This document shows positions 16,663-25,121 of a DNA stretch of 63,341 nt, piece by piece (positions within the stretch are counted from its first letter, which is position 1; each line of letters starts with the position of its first letter). A program made the position numbers and the translations under genes. The DNA is taken from positions 1 through 63,341 of the forward strand of contig CAZYIE010000015.1 in NCBI GenBank assembly GCA_964646755.1, in the 5' to 3' direction. This stretch comes from MVRV01 sp964646755 (GTDB lineage Bacteria; Desulfobacterota; Syntrophia; Syntrophales; Smithellaceae). The notes below the pieces were generated by a model that was given only the letters and a program-made list of their open reading frames with translations, did no database searches and had not been told where the DNA came from.

Positions 16663-17175
16663 TTAGGCCAAGTCGCCGGCAACTGCCTTAATTTCCTCAA
16701 CAGATAGAACCTGGTCAATATCGAGCAGTATCTTAATACCGCTGCCAATTTTGGCCAGACCCAGGATAAATTCGGTGTCAAGCTTAGTCCCGAAAGCGGG
16801 AGTTGCTTCAATATCGGTCTCCTTAATATTAAGAACTTCCGAAACGGAATCAACAACTATGCCCATGAGAATAGTTCTTCCTGCTGCTAATATCTCCACT
16901 ACGATAATGCAAGTCCTTTCGGTATAGTCAGTGGCTTCCATCATGAACTTTACACGCAAATCAACCACCGGAATCACTTTACCGCGCAGATTGATTACTC
17001 CTTTAATGTAGGAAGGTGTCTGAGGAACAATGGTAATAGGCATCATGCCGATTATTTCTTTTACTTTCAGGATTCCGATACCATATTCTTCTCCGGCAAG
17101 ACTGAAGGTTAAATATTTCCCCTCTTTATCGCCAATAACTTTGACGGCTTGATCAATGATTTTTGTTTGTTCCAT
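16663..17175 (-). CDS. cheW: CheW-like chemotaxis coupling protein
   Basis: A 170-residue protein consisting of one CheW domain: YLTFSLAGEEYGIGILKVKEI, the PSYIKGVINLRGKVIPVVDLR core and the GIVVDSVSEVLNI strand. CheW links methyl-accepting receptors to CheA at the inner membrane face. No cheA, cheY or receptor genes lie beside it, so it serves an array encoded elsewhere. RBS GAGG and ATG at 17175 are good. Confidence 0.95.
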   Translation of the reverse strand: MEQTKIIDQAVKVIGDKEGKYLTFSLAGEEYGIGILKVKEIIGMMPITIVPQTPSYIKGVINLRGKVIPVVDLRVKFMMEATDYTERTCIIVVEILAAGRTILMGIVVDSVSEVLNIKETDIEATPAFGTKLDTEFILGLAKIGSGIKILLDIDQVLSVEEIKAVAGDLA

Positions 17176-17233
17176 TGTCTTGTGTTACCTCCTCAATGCC
17201 TGGTTTTTTAATATCCCGCTTAGGTACAATTTT

Positions 17234-17782
17234 TCAAAAAACAAACACAGCAGCGGCAATAACAGTGGTGTAATTATTGTTCTTACATATTGTTGATTGA
17301 GTGACATTGAGAGTACGGACTATTTTCCCGCTGATTTTAAATATTTCCTTTTTCTCATCCCAGCTTTCATCAACATTGAAATCAATACCTAAGGTGGAGG
17401 CAAGCATAGCTGCCGCAAGATCCTCGGCATATTCACCGGCCTGTTTTTCCGTTTGGCCGTAAGCATGGTGTTCACTGATATAACCATATGACGATTTATC
17501 CGCAGGAATAGCGCAACCGACAGACGCCGCCAGTAGACGTTTTGGCTCATTGCTGCAGCAACGACTCATGACACAATAAGTAATAGCGCCGGGAACCAGC
17601 TCTGTGAGCCCCAATGGCTTGGAAATCATTTTACAGTGCGGCGGGAAAATACTGGAAACCTGGACCAGATTACATTTCTCAATTCCGGCATCGCGCAACG
17701 CCCGCTCAAAGGAATGCAACTCATCCTTGTGTGTTCCCACACCTTTGGTAAAAAAAATCTTTTTGGGTACAAAATCAGACAC
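17234..17782 (-). CDS. pdaD: Pyruvoyl-dependent arginine decarboxylase
   Basis: A 182-residue proenzyme. The self-cleavage site is S43-S44 in VQVSSIFPP; serinolysis there makes a short beta chain and an alpha chain with an N-terminal pyruvoyl group. The GAITYCVMSRCCSNEP and YGYISEHHAYGQTEKQAGE blocks are conserved in PvlArgDC. It converts arginine to agmatine for polyamine synthesis. The GTG start has GGAG eight bases upstream. The rest of the agmatine pathway is not in the window. Confidence 0.95.
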   Translation of the reverse strand: MSDFVPKKIFFTKGVGTHKDELHSFERALRDAGIEKCNLVQVSSIFPPHCKMISKPLGLTELVPGAITYCVMSRCCSNEPKRLLAASVGCAIPADKSSYGYISEHHAYGQTEKQAGEYAEDLAAAMLASTLGIDFNVDESWDEKKEIFKISGKIVRTLNVTQSTICKNNNYTTVIAAAVFVF

Positions 17783-17918
17783 TTTCCATCTCCTTTTTTT
17801 CGTCCTTATAAAGGCGAATTCATATATTTGCGGAAACCCGAACTGTTATCCGCCGTCAGTTTGAACAAATTCTGTATTATCGTATAAATACTATACTTCT
17901 TCTTTGTGCTTCTAATAA

Positions 17919-18404
17919 TTAATATTCGTTTAAAACGGAAAGGCCTCTTTCTCCTACTAAAATTATTCGTGTATGGGTCAACCTTGTCGAAATTACTCTA
18001 GCCACAACCTGCATAACTTTGAAACCGAGATTATTGTCCTCGTCCATTAATTTTTTCAGACCGACGGCATCAAAAGCAATTACCTTGGTGTCATCAATAC
18101 AAAGAGCACCGAGAGTATAGACATAAGGCTCAACTACTGCTGACCACCCCATCGACTCCCCTTTGGTAATCATATCTACAGTAACCTGCATTGGCGGCTT
18201 GTGTGGCCCCATATAATTATCTATAAACAAAACTATTTTGCCCTCTTGAACCAGAAAAAGGGATCTGGCGGGATCGCCATTTTGATACATCTGAGTCCCG
18301 GCCAAAAAACTCTCTTCACTTGCCAAGTCGGCTAACTTATTTAACTGGTCATCATTAAATTCCTTGCAAAAGACAAATTCCTTTAATACGCTAATGGGGA
18401 CCAT
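17919..18404 (-). CDS. Cyclic nucleotide-binding-domain protein without HTH
   Basis: A 161-residue single-domain protein of the cNMP-binding (Crp/Fnr N-terminal) fold: FLAGTQMYQNGDPARSLFLVQEGKIVLF, then a jelly-roll strand set and a C-terminal helix ending RIILVGERGLSVLNEY. There is no DNA-binding helix-turn-helix, so it is not a classical Crp regulator. The phosphate-binding cassette RE/R is not obvious, and the ligand may not be a cyclic nucleotide. RBS GGAG precedes the ATG at 18404. Stand-alone copies are common in Desulfobacterota; the role is unknown. Confidence 0.85.
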   Translation of the reverse strand: MVPISVLKEFVFCKEFNDDQLNKLADLASEESFLAGTQMYQNGDPARSLFLVQEGKIVLFIDNYMGPHKPPMQVTVDMITKGESMGWSAVVEPYVYTLGALCIDDTKVIAFDAVGLKKLMDEDNNLGFKVMQVVARVISTRLTHTRIILVGERGLSVLNEY

Positions 18405-18522
18405 AAACTATCTCCTTCATCTTAGATTTAAGTGGTTTGTCTCTTATACCAGCCTTCAATATCTTATGCCACAAAATTATTTTGTGTAACAAGTTAAAAT
18501 CTACCTCTTTATTCATTTATTC

Positions 18523-18551
18523 TTGCCCAAATACCTAAAAAAGACTATAAA
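18523..18551 (+). promoter_or_regulatory. Sigma70-type promoter upstream of the NlpC/P60 lipoprotein
   Basis: A -35 TTGCCC (18523-18528), an exact 17-base spacer and a -10 TATAAA (18546-18551). It lies 59 bp before the ATG at 18610 in the divergent region between two operons. Confidence 0.55.
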
Positions 18552-18609
18552 AGTTTCCATTACAATTAACGGAAGTCAAGGCAGTTGAAGTTCGGTTGAA
18601 GGATTTTTC

Positions 18610-19944
18610 ATGAAATTGAAATTGGTTATCGTTATTCTGGTCATTTTTTCTTTAACAGCCTGTCTAAAAGCACCAGAAACAATTAAAGATATAAGCGATT
18701 TACAGCAGAATCATCTTGCCTATTTACCTGACCAAACCAAAAGCAAAGATTTGATTACTGCCGAAAACCAAAATCGCTTAGACGAAGACTACAACACCAT
18801 TTATTTTTCCGTCTGGCATCAGCGTGAACCTTTTTACGCTCAACTTCCTACCGTAAATATTGATTCCAAAAAATTTAGTGCCAATTTCGGCTTCGGTGAA
18901 AATAAAAGAAAACATACCGGTGACTGGTATAAAAAACTCCTGCAAAATGCCGCGCTGGATAATTACCCCAATGCCCTCTATCCCGCCATTACTATACGCA
19001 ATACTGCTCTGCGGGCATTGCCCACGACAAAACCTCATTTTTCCAGTCCGGACGGAGACAGCGACGGCTGGCCTTTTGACAATCTGCAGCGATCAGCAGT
19101 GGCCAGCAACACGCCGATTTTTGTCTGTCATTTAAGCGCCGACAAAGCCTGGGCACTGGTGGAAACCTGCTTCACTTTCGGCTGGATGCCGGCTAATGAT
19201 TTTGGCCGCGTAGATGGAAGCTTTATGAAAAAATGGGAATCGGGCCGCTATGCCGTAATTACCCGCGATCAAACTCCAATATTCTATAAAAACGGGCAAT
19301 TCGGTTTAAAATCATCACTCGGATATCTTTTCCCCTTGGTCGGGGAAACACCGGAAAAAATGGAAATTCTTATCGCTGCCATGAGCATTTTCAGTGACTA
19401 TGCGGCGATCAAAAAAGGCTATGTTTCCCGGGAGGCGTCCGCTATCAAGCCACTGCGGCTAAACTCTCTCAATGCTGTTAAAATCGCCAATGAAATGATT
19501 GGCGAACCTTATGGCTGGGGCGGGCTTTACGGAAACCGTGATTGCTCCTCCATGACTCGCGATTTTTTTGCGGTTTTTGGAATATGGCTGCCGCGCCATT
19601 CCGAAGATCAAGTCAAGGAAGCAGGCCGCTATATCAATCTCAGCGGTATTCCACCGGAGCAAAAGGAAAAAATTATTTTAGACAGGGGAATCCCTTATTT
19701 AACAATCCTCTGGCGCAAAGGTCACGTCATGCTTTACATCGGTGCACAGAACGGCCAGGCCCTGATTTTTCATAACATCTGGGGGATAAGAACCAAAGAT
19801 TTAACGGGACAGGATGGAAGAAAAATCATCGGGCAGGCGGCAATCACAACACTGCGTCCGGGTCGCGAGTTGAGAAGCTTCGATGCCGAAGCAGGTGATT
19901 TATTAACGAACATTTCCGGCATGAGCATTTTAGCGTCAGAATAA
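18610..19944 (+). CDS. SH3/NlpC-P60 (C40) peptidase lipoprotein
   Basis: A 444-residue protein with a lipoprotein signal (VIFSLTAC, lipobox Cys at 18). The middle has SH3-like modules (about 120-280) as in C40 peptidases with an N-terminal regulatory domain. The catalytic triad is C312 in NRDCSSMTRDF, H372 in KGHVMLYIG, and H388 in LIFHNIW. It probably cuts peptide bonds in peptidoglycan stems from the outer membrane or periplasm. truA follows 35 bp later and may be co-transcribed. Confidence 0.9.
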   Translation: MKLKLVIVILVIFSLTACLKAPETIKDISDLQQNHLAYLPDQTKSKDLITAENQNRLDEDYNTIYFSVWHQREPFYAQLPTVNIDSKKFSANFGFGENKRKHTGDWYKKLLQNAALDNYPNALYPAITIRNTALRALPTTKPHFSSPDGDSDGWPFDNLQRSAVASNTPIFVCHLSADKAWALVETCFTFGWMPANDFGRVDGSFMKKWESGRYAVITRDQTPIFYKNGQFGLKSSLGYLFPLVGETPEKMEILIAAMSIFSDYAAIKKGYVSREASAIKPLRLNSLNAVKIANEMIGEPYGWGGLYGNRDCSSMTRDFFAVFGIWLPRHSEDQVKEAGRYINLSGIPPEQKEKIILDRGIPYLTILWRKGHVMLYIGAQNGQALIFHNIWGIRTKDLTGQDGRKIIGQAAITTLRPGRELRSFDAEAGDLLTNISGMSILASE

Positions 19945-19979
19945 AAACCCAGTTACTAAAGCCTTTTCGCTTTTCAAGG

Positions 19980-20906
19980 ATGACAATGTCAGCAAAGTTA
20001 ATTCAAGACCGGAAGCGCATCATTACGGCAGGAGAGCAAAAAGTAAATGAATCTTCCACTGCCGGTAAGAGCCACCTGCAAATCGGCCACTTACAGGGAA
20101 AAGGTCTGAACAGACAGGATAAAGCAACCATAATTCATAAATATAAGATTACCCTGGAATATGACGGCACTAATTACAGTGGTTGGCAAAAACAAAATAA
20201 TGCTAAGAGCATTCAAGGTGCTTTAATTACAGCTGCACAAATTTTTTTAGATGCACCGGTAGAAATTCAGGGCGCCGGCCGCACCGATGCCGGAGTGCAT
20301 GCCCTGGCTCAAGTTGCTCATTTGGAATCTACCAAAAAAATTAACCCGGCAACTCTGCAAATGGGCCTTAATGACAATTTACCGGCCAGCATCAATATTC
20401 TGCAGGTCGAAAATGCCCCGCCCCGCTTTCATGCGCGCCACTCCGCAGTAAGCCGCAGTTATCTTTATCTCATCGCCAAAAGACGGACAGCCTTCGGCAA
20501 GCGTTATGTCTGGTGGATTAAAGATAAGCTGGATATGAAAAAGATGCAGCGGGCAATCCATGTCTTCGCCGGATTTCATGATTTTTCTTCCTTTGCCGAC
20601 AAAAGAATGGATAAAGAGACCTCCACCCAAGTCAACATTGAAAATGTCCAGCTCCAAGAATTTGACGATCTTATTGCCGTGCGCGTGACGGGCTCGCATT
20701 TTCTGTGGAAAATGGTCCGGCGTATTATCGGTATAACCGTCGAGGCCGGTCGGGGCAAATTCACTGTTGGTGATATTGAACAAATGATCAATTCCCATAC
20801 GGATATTCCGGCGCAATATACAGCCCCGCCATCCGGTCTATATCTCGAAAAAGTATTATACGAAGGTGATATCCTGCCGGAGATAAAGCTGCCCATTTAT
20901 TTATAG
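19980..20906 (+). CDS. truA: tRNA pseudouridine(38-40) synthase TruA with N-terminal extension
   Basis: A 308-residue frame. Catalytic Asp103 sits in GAGRTDAGVHAL, and YKITLEYDGTNYSGWQKQ is the usual N-terminal strand. RSYLYLI and FLWKMVRRIIG complete the family signature. In E. coli the catalytic Asp is residue 60, so about 43 residues here precede the domain and are unlike TruA. Translation may start later, but no clear internal RBS decides this. It modifies U38-40 of tRNA anticodon arms. Confidence 0.95.
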   Translation: MTMSAKLIQDRKRIITAGEQKVNESSTAGKSHLQIGHLQGKGLNRQDKATIIHKYKITLEYDGTNYSGWQKQNNAKSIQGALITAAQIFLDAPVEIQGAGRTDAGVHALAQVAHLESTKKINPATLQMGLNDNLPASINILQVENAPPRFHARHSAVSRSYLYLIAKRRTAFGKRYVWWIKDKLDMKKMQRAIHVFAGFHDFSSFADKRMDKETSTQVNIENVQLQEFDDLIAVRVTGSHFLWKMVRRIIGITVEAGRGKFTVGDIEQMINSHTDIPAQYTAPPSGLYLEKVLYEGDILPEIKLPIYL

Positions 20907-20918
20907 CTATACAAAACC

Positions 20919-20947
20919 TTGACAAGGCCAACGCCTTAAGATAAATA
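20919..20947 (+). promoter_or_regulatory. Probable tRNA-Thr promoter
   Basis: A perfect -35 TTGACA (20919-20924), a 17-base spacer and a weak -10 TAAATA (20942-20947). It lies 27 bp before the mature tRNA 5' end, giving a short leader for RNase P removal. Confidence 0.5.
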
Positions 20948-20974
20948 CTGCGGCTCTTACCGGACATTATGGAT

Positions 20975-21050
20975 GCCGATGTAGCTCAGCCGGCAGAGCA
21001 ACTGATTCGTAATCAGTAGGTCGCCAGTTCGATTCTGGCCATCGGCTCCA
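20975..21050 (+). tRNA. tRNA-Thr (anticodon CGT)
   Basis: A full cloverleaf: acceptor GCCGATG pairs with CATCGGC (21040-21046). The D arm is TAGCTCAGCCGGCAGAGCA. The anticodon stem ACTGA/TCAGT has a loop TTCGTAA with anticodon CGT at 21008-21010. The T arm GCCAG-TTCGATT-CTGGC is standard. The discriminator T is followed by an encoded CCA. It reads ACG threonine codons. No 3'-end duplication marking an integrated element was seen in the 230 bp downstream. Confidence 0.96.
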
Positions 21051-21277
21051 GTAAAATCAGATCGTTAGACTTTAGCGACTCAACTCCTTTGCGGACAATT
21101 CGGCGGTCAAGATTACCTTGACATACAAGACGGCGTTTCTTATACTTCCACCACAAAAAGGAAGTTCTTATACAATCACTCCAGAAAAAGACAGAGCAAT
21201 ACTGAAAGCCACCGTTGAGAAGGAACCGGGAACCTAACCAATTAACTTGTTTACAGCCAGGTTTTCTAGGATGGTAG

Positions 21278-22711
21278 ATGAAAAAAAATAATCAACTAAT
21301 CCTAATTATCAGTTTGCTTCTGGTAGCTGGTTTCTTGATAACGAGTCTCACTAGCTACTTTGTATCCCGTGCTTCACTGAGACAACAAATCACCGTTAAT
21401 CAATTGCCATTGACCAGCGACAACATCTACTCGGAAATTCAGCGCGATCTTCTTAGCCCCATTTTCATTTCATCAATGATGGCCACGGATACTTTTCTAA
21501 GGGATTGGGTAATTCATGGAGAAAAAGATGTAGGGCAAATCACTCGCTATCTTAAAGAAATCCAGAAAAGATACGGCACCTTCACCAGTTTCTTCGTTTC
21601 TGACCGAACCGGAATTTATTATCATGCGGATGGGATACTGAAAAAGGTATCGCCTAATGAGCCTCGCGATGTCTGGTATTTTCGGGTTCGGGAAATGAAA
21701 TCTGATTATGAAATAAACGTAGATCCTGACATGGCCAGCAAAGACACGATGACAATTTTTATTAACTACCGTGTGTATGATTATAAGGGAAACTATATCG
21801 GTACCACAGGTGTTGGTCTCAACGTCAATGCCGTCATAAAACTCATTGAGGTATACCAGAAAAGATATAGCCGCGAAATATACTTTATCGACAAGCAAGG
21901 CAATATAAAGCTTCATGGCTCAAACTTCTCAAAAGCAGTTACCAGCATATTTAAAAAGGAAGGCCTCGCAATCATGGCCGCCGAGATTCTTGCCAACAAA
22001 CATAATTCGTTTATATTTAATCGAGAAGGGAAGACCACACATCTCAATACACGATATATCCCGGAGTTTGGGTGGTATTTGCTGGTGGAACAGACTGAAG
22101 AGAAGGATATTCGACAAATTGCCCAAACTCTGTTTATGAATTTGATGATATGCGCCATAATAACAATTGTCGTAGTGCTATTGACAAAAATTACGATAAC
22201 AGCCTACCAGAAAAAATTGGAAAAATTGGCCACAGAAGACAGCCTGACCGGCGCTTACAATCGGCATGCTTTTGATATTATTTATGATCAGACCTTAAAA
22301 GAGGCACGCCGTAAACAGATGATATTTTCCATTATATTGTTTGATATTGATGACTTTAAGCAAGTCAATGACAAGTTTGGACATCTTGCTGGAGATGCGG
22401 TGCTGAAGCATATTACCGCCTTGACGGCACGCTGCATAAGAGAATCAGATATGCTCTGCCGATGGGGAGGCGAAGAATTTCTGGTTCTTCTTAAAGATTG
22501 CGACTCAACAAACGCATTGGACATGGCGGAAAAAATTCGTACGACCATCAAAGATACGCCAAACATTTATAAAGGCGAAGCTATACCGGTCACGGTAAGT
22601 CTTGGAGTCGCTCAATATCATCAAACAGATGAACAGGACATCCTTCTTGGCAGGGTTGACGACGCCCTGTATCGAGCCAAGATGAAAGGGAAAGATCGTT
22701 TTGAAGGCTAA
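21278..22711 (+). CDS. Membrane diguanylate cyclase with dCache sensor
   Basis: A 477-residue protein: N-terminal membrane helix (about 7-27), a large periplasmic dCache-type sensor (about 30-285, with FVSDRTGIYYHADG, DVWYFRVREM and YIGTTGVGLNV), a second helix (about 288-307), then a GGDEF domain. The active site is GGEEF at 397-401. The inhibitory I-site RESD lies five residues before it, so c-di-GMP feedback is expected. It makes c-di-GMP in response to an external ligand. It stands alone, 230 bp after the tRNA. Confidence 0.95.
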   Translation: MKKNNQLILIISLLLVAGFLITSLTSYFVSRASLRQQITVNQLPLTSDNIYSEIQRDLLSPIFISSMMATDTFLRDWVIHGEKDVGQITRYLKEIQKRYGTFTSFFVSDRTGIYYHADGILKKVSPNEPRDVWYFRVREMKSDYEINVDPDMASKDTMTIFINYRVYDYKGNYIGTTGVGLNVNAVIKLIEVYQKRYSREIYFIDKQGNIKLHGSNFSKAVTSIFKKEGLAIMAAEILANKHNSFIFNREGKTTHLNTRYIPEFGWYLLVEQTEEKDIRQIAQTLFMNLMICAIITIVVVLLTKITITAYQKKLEKLATEDSLTGAYNRHAFDIIYDQTLKEARRKQMIFSIILFDIDDFKQVNDKFGHLAGDAVLKHITALTARCIRESDMLCRWGGEEFLVLLKDCDSTNALDMAEKIRTTIKDTPNIYKGEAIPVTVSLGVAQYHQTDEQDILLGRVDDALYRAKMKGKDRFEG

Positions 22712-22829
22712 TCCGCAGATATAACTTGACCAGGACGAGGCCTTCTTCCGACTCTAAATCAAAGATAAACACAAGACGCCGAGCACGAACATGAGGACGT
22801 TTGTAACCCCTGGCTCAATCCCCTGTTCG

Positions 22830-24062
22830 CTACTTTTTCGCCGCCATATCCTTCCTGATATCCTCAATGAAGCGGTCAATCGTATCTGGTCCTTCATGCT
22901 GCATCACGATGTCATGGGCCAGGTCACCACCCAGACGCTTGTCGTGGTCAGGCGCCAGATCCCACTTCTTCATGACCCACGGACTGGGGCGCTTGAAGTA
23001 GACCGTGTTGGAGAAGTTGTTCTTCCAGGCCGGATAGTTGAGCTCGTCAAAGCGCTGCTTGAGGTAGTCCGCGTTCTTGAGGATCTCGGCGGCCTGCTTA
23101 CGGTATCCCTCAATCCCGGTCTTCTGCACCTTCCACCAGAACTTGAGAGGCCCCAGGCCGGAGCGGGAGCAGGTGATAGTCGGGACGGCATCGTTCAGAT
23201 AGGATACTTTAAAGGGATTCTGACGGGAAAGAACCTCTGCTGTCGTGATGAAAAGGCCGAGTGGTTCGTCGAAACCGAAGAATTTGTGGCCGCTCACGGC
23301 AACCGAGTCGAAGTGGTGTTTCGTACGGTTCACCAGATCGCTGTGTTCGCTGAAGGGTAGGTATCCGCCGAAAAGGGCGGCATCAAGATGACGGTAGACC
23401 GCAACCGGTTTCTTCTTTTTCAACACCTTGTCAATTGCTTCCTGGTCGTCAATACCGCCCTTGAAGGTGGTGCCCATGGCGATCACCACCAGGGCAGGAC
23501 GCCGGGGATCAAGGGCCTTTTCAAAGGCGTTGATATCCATCTGTCCCTTCACATCGGCCTTAATCAGCCGCATATCCAGGTTCTGCAGGTCGCCCAGCTT
23601 CTTGATGGAATAGTGGGCCTCCTCCGAGACGTACAGGATCGGCTTTTTCTTGCTCTTGGAGAGCAGGTACTTAACACCGAAGTAGACCCCGTGGTTGTTG
23701 CCGTCTGTCCCGCTCATGGTGACGATCCCCCAGGTATCATCTTTTCTAAAGCCGTAAAGCGGGGCAAAGAAGTCTATCACTTCGTTTTCGAACTGGTGCG
23801 TATTGAGTGATAAGGAGCTCTCTTTTCGCGGGTTGCCCACATTGTTCATCGCTACGTTGGCAAGACCCGAATCGGCAAACCAGCGGTAAAACTCCTGCAG
23901 ATCAACATTCTGATTGATTGGATAGCCGATTGCCTGGTTTTTGGATTCAACCATTTTTTTGGCAAAGGCGTTCAGCCGGTTCATGTCGACATCGCCGGCA
24001 AAGGCAGGCAGGGCCAGGCACAGCAGGAAAACGGCAGTGCTCAGGGTTTTCATAATCTTCAT
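22830..24062 (-). CDS. Group II PLP-dependent decarboxylase (histidine decarboxylase-like) with Sec signal peptide
   Basis: A 410-residue protein. The first 22 residues (MKIMKTLSTAVFLLCLALPAFA) form a textbook Sec signal with an AFA cleavage site and no twin arginine. The mature part matches bacterial histidine decarboxylase-like enzymes: MSGTDGNNHGVYFG for phosphate binding, HLDAALFGGYLPF with the Asp that pairs with the PLP nitrogen, and SGHKFFGF with Lys260 as the Schiff-base lysine. RBS AGGAGG is eight bases before the ATG. Base composition is visibly GC-richer than the flanks, suggesting transfer. Substrate (His or another amino acid) is not certain. Export of a PLP enzyme is unusual. 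Confidence 0.88.
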   Translation of the reverse strand: MKIMKTLSTAVFLLCLALPAFAGDVDMNRLNAFAKKMVESKNQAIGYPINQNVDLQEFYRWFADSGLANVAMNNVGNPRKESSLSLNTHQFENEVIDFFAPLYGFRKDDTWGIVTMSGTDGNNHGVYFGVKYLLSKSKKKPILYVSEEAHYSIKKLGDLQNLDMRLIKADVKGQMDINAFEKALDPRRPALVVIAMGTTFKGGIDDQEAIDKVLKKKKPVAVYRHLDAALFGGYLPFSEHSDLVNRTKHHFDSVAVSGHKFFGFDEPLGLFITTAEVLSRQNPFKVSYLNDAVPTITCSRSGLGPLKFWWKVQKTGIEGYRKQAAEILKNADYLKQRFDELNYPAWKNNFSNTVYFKRPSPWVMKKWDLAPDHDKRLGGDLAHDIVMQHEGPDTIDRFIEDIRKDMAAKK

Positions 24063-24149
24063 CGCATATTCCTCCTTATAATGGTGGTGATAATTCTGCT
24101 CAGTGTGGATGAAACAGTTGCTGCGCTACCTTGAGGGTAATCTTAATCT

Positions 24150-25121
24150 TCAGCTTCCGGCCTTTTGTAAATCACGATAGCATTTCAACCCGCAAAGCGC
24201 CGTTGTGTTTTTTACCGCGTTCACAACGGCGCGCTCCATCACGCGCGCGGCCAGAAGGCCGACAACGCTTAAATCTGCGCTGACCGAACCGGCGGACAGG
24301 GCGAAAATTGTGTCGCCGTCAACCATCGTATGGGCAGGCCGCATCGTGCGCGCGTAGCCGTTGTGCGACATGGACGCGAGCTTTGTCGCCTGGGCTTTGT
24401 CCAGCGCCGCGTTGGTGGCGACCACGCCGATGGTCGTGTTGCCGCTGAACAGATTTTTCTTGTCCGCGTAAGCCCGCATCATGATATCTTCCGTATCCTC
24501 AAACGTCTGTCCGCCTGCGCCTTGCGGGCCGGCCAGTTTCTCCCCCGTTTGCGGATCAATCACGTCGCCCAGACAGTTGACTGCCACCAGCGCGCCAACT
24601 TTCAGATCACCCACCTGTAGAGCAAAGCAGCCCAGGCCGCTTTTTATCGCGCGATCCATACCCAGAATTTTTCCGACGGTGGCGCCTGCACCCGCGCCGA
24701 CATTGCCCTGAGGGGACTCCTTTCCCGCACTCAGGCAGGCCGCATAACCCATTTTTTTATCCGGACGAATCCGATAATCGCCAAAAGTCAAATCAAAGAG
24801 CACAGCCCCGCAGACAATCGGAACTCGCGTCACACCAACATCAAAACCGATTTGCTTCTCTTCCAAATATTGCATGACTCCAGCAGCCGCATCCAGGCCA
24901 AAGGCACTGCCTCCCGCGAGCATTACGGCATGAATCTTCTGCACCATATTGACAGGGTTGAGCAGGTCTGTCTCGCGTGTGCCCGGCGCGCCGCCACGCA
25001 CATCCACGCCGGCAGTCGCGCCATCCGGGGCGAGAATCACGGTGCAGCCCGTCGCGGCTTCCAAATTTTGCTCATGCCCGACCAACAGGCCCTCAATCGC
25101 TGTAACTTCGATCTCCTGCAT
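24150..25121 (-). CDS. P1 family peptidase (DmpA/L-aminopeptidase-like, N-terminal nucleophile)
   Basis: A 323-residue protein from ATG 25121, which has AGGAGG eight bases upstream. A frame 89 residues longer exists but its front does not look like the family. Hallmarks: GLLVGHEQNLEAATGCTVIL, DVRGGAPGTRETDLL, AVMLAGGSAFGLDAAAGV and NTTIGVVATNA. The Thr in the last motif is the probable autocleavage nucleophile, splitting the chain into alpha and beta subunits. These enzymes release N-terminal D/L residues or beta-peptides. The gene is GC-rich like the decarboxylase 90 bp downstream on the same strand. Confidence 0.9.
   Translation of the reverse strand: MQEIEVTAIEGLLVGHEQNLEAATGCTVILAPDGATAGVDVRGGAPGTRETDLLNPVNMVQKIHAVMLAGGSAFGLDAAAGVMQYLEEKQIGFDVGVTRVPIVCGAVLFDLTFGDYRIRPDKKMGYAACLSAGKESPQGNVGAGAGATVGKILGMDRAIKSGLGCFALQVGDLKVGALVAVNCLGDVIDPQTGEKLAGPQGAGGQTFEDTEDIMMRAYADKKNLFSGNTTIGVVATNAALDKAQATKLASMSHNGYARTMRPAHTMVDGDTIFALSAGSVSADLSVVGLLAARVMERAVVNAVKNTTALCGLKCYRDLQKAGS

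Noticed and set aside
20975..21250. tRNA-Thr as an attachment site for an integrated element
   Set aside because: No repeat of the tRNA 3' end and no integrase gene within the following region.
21051..21277. Open frame after the tRNA (TITPEKDRAILKATVEKEPG before a TAA)
   Set aside because: No start codon or RBS and no recognised family; it could be a remnant of a lost gene, but about 50 residues do not support a call.
22791..23810. Plus-strand frames opposite the PLP decarboxylase
   Set aside because: They are shadows of the GC-rich minus-strand gene. The decarboxylase has all catalytic motifs and a strong RBS.
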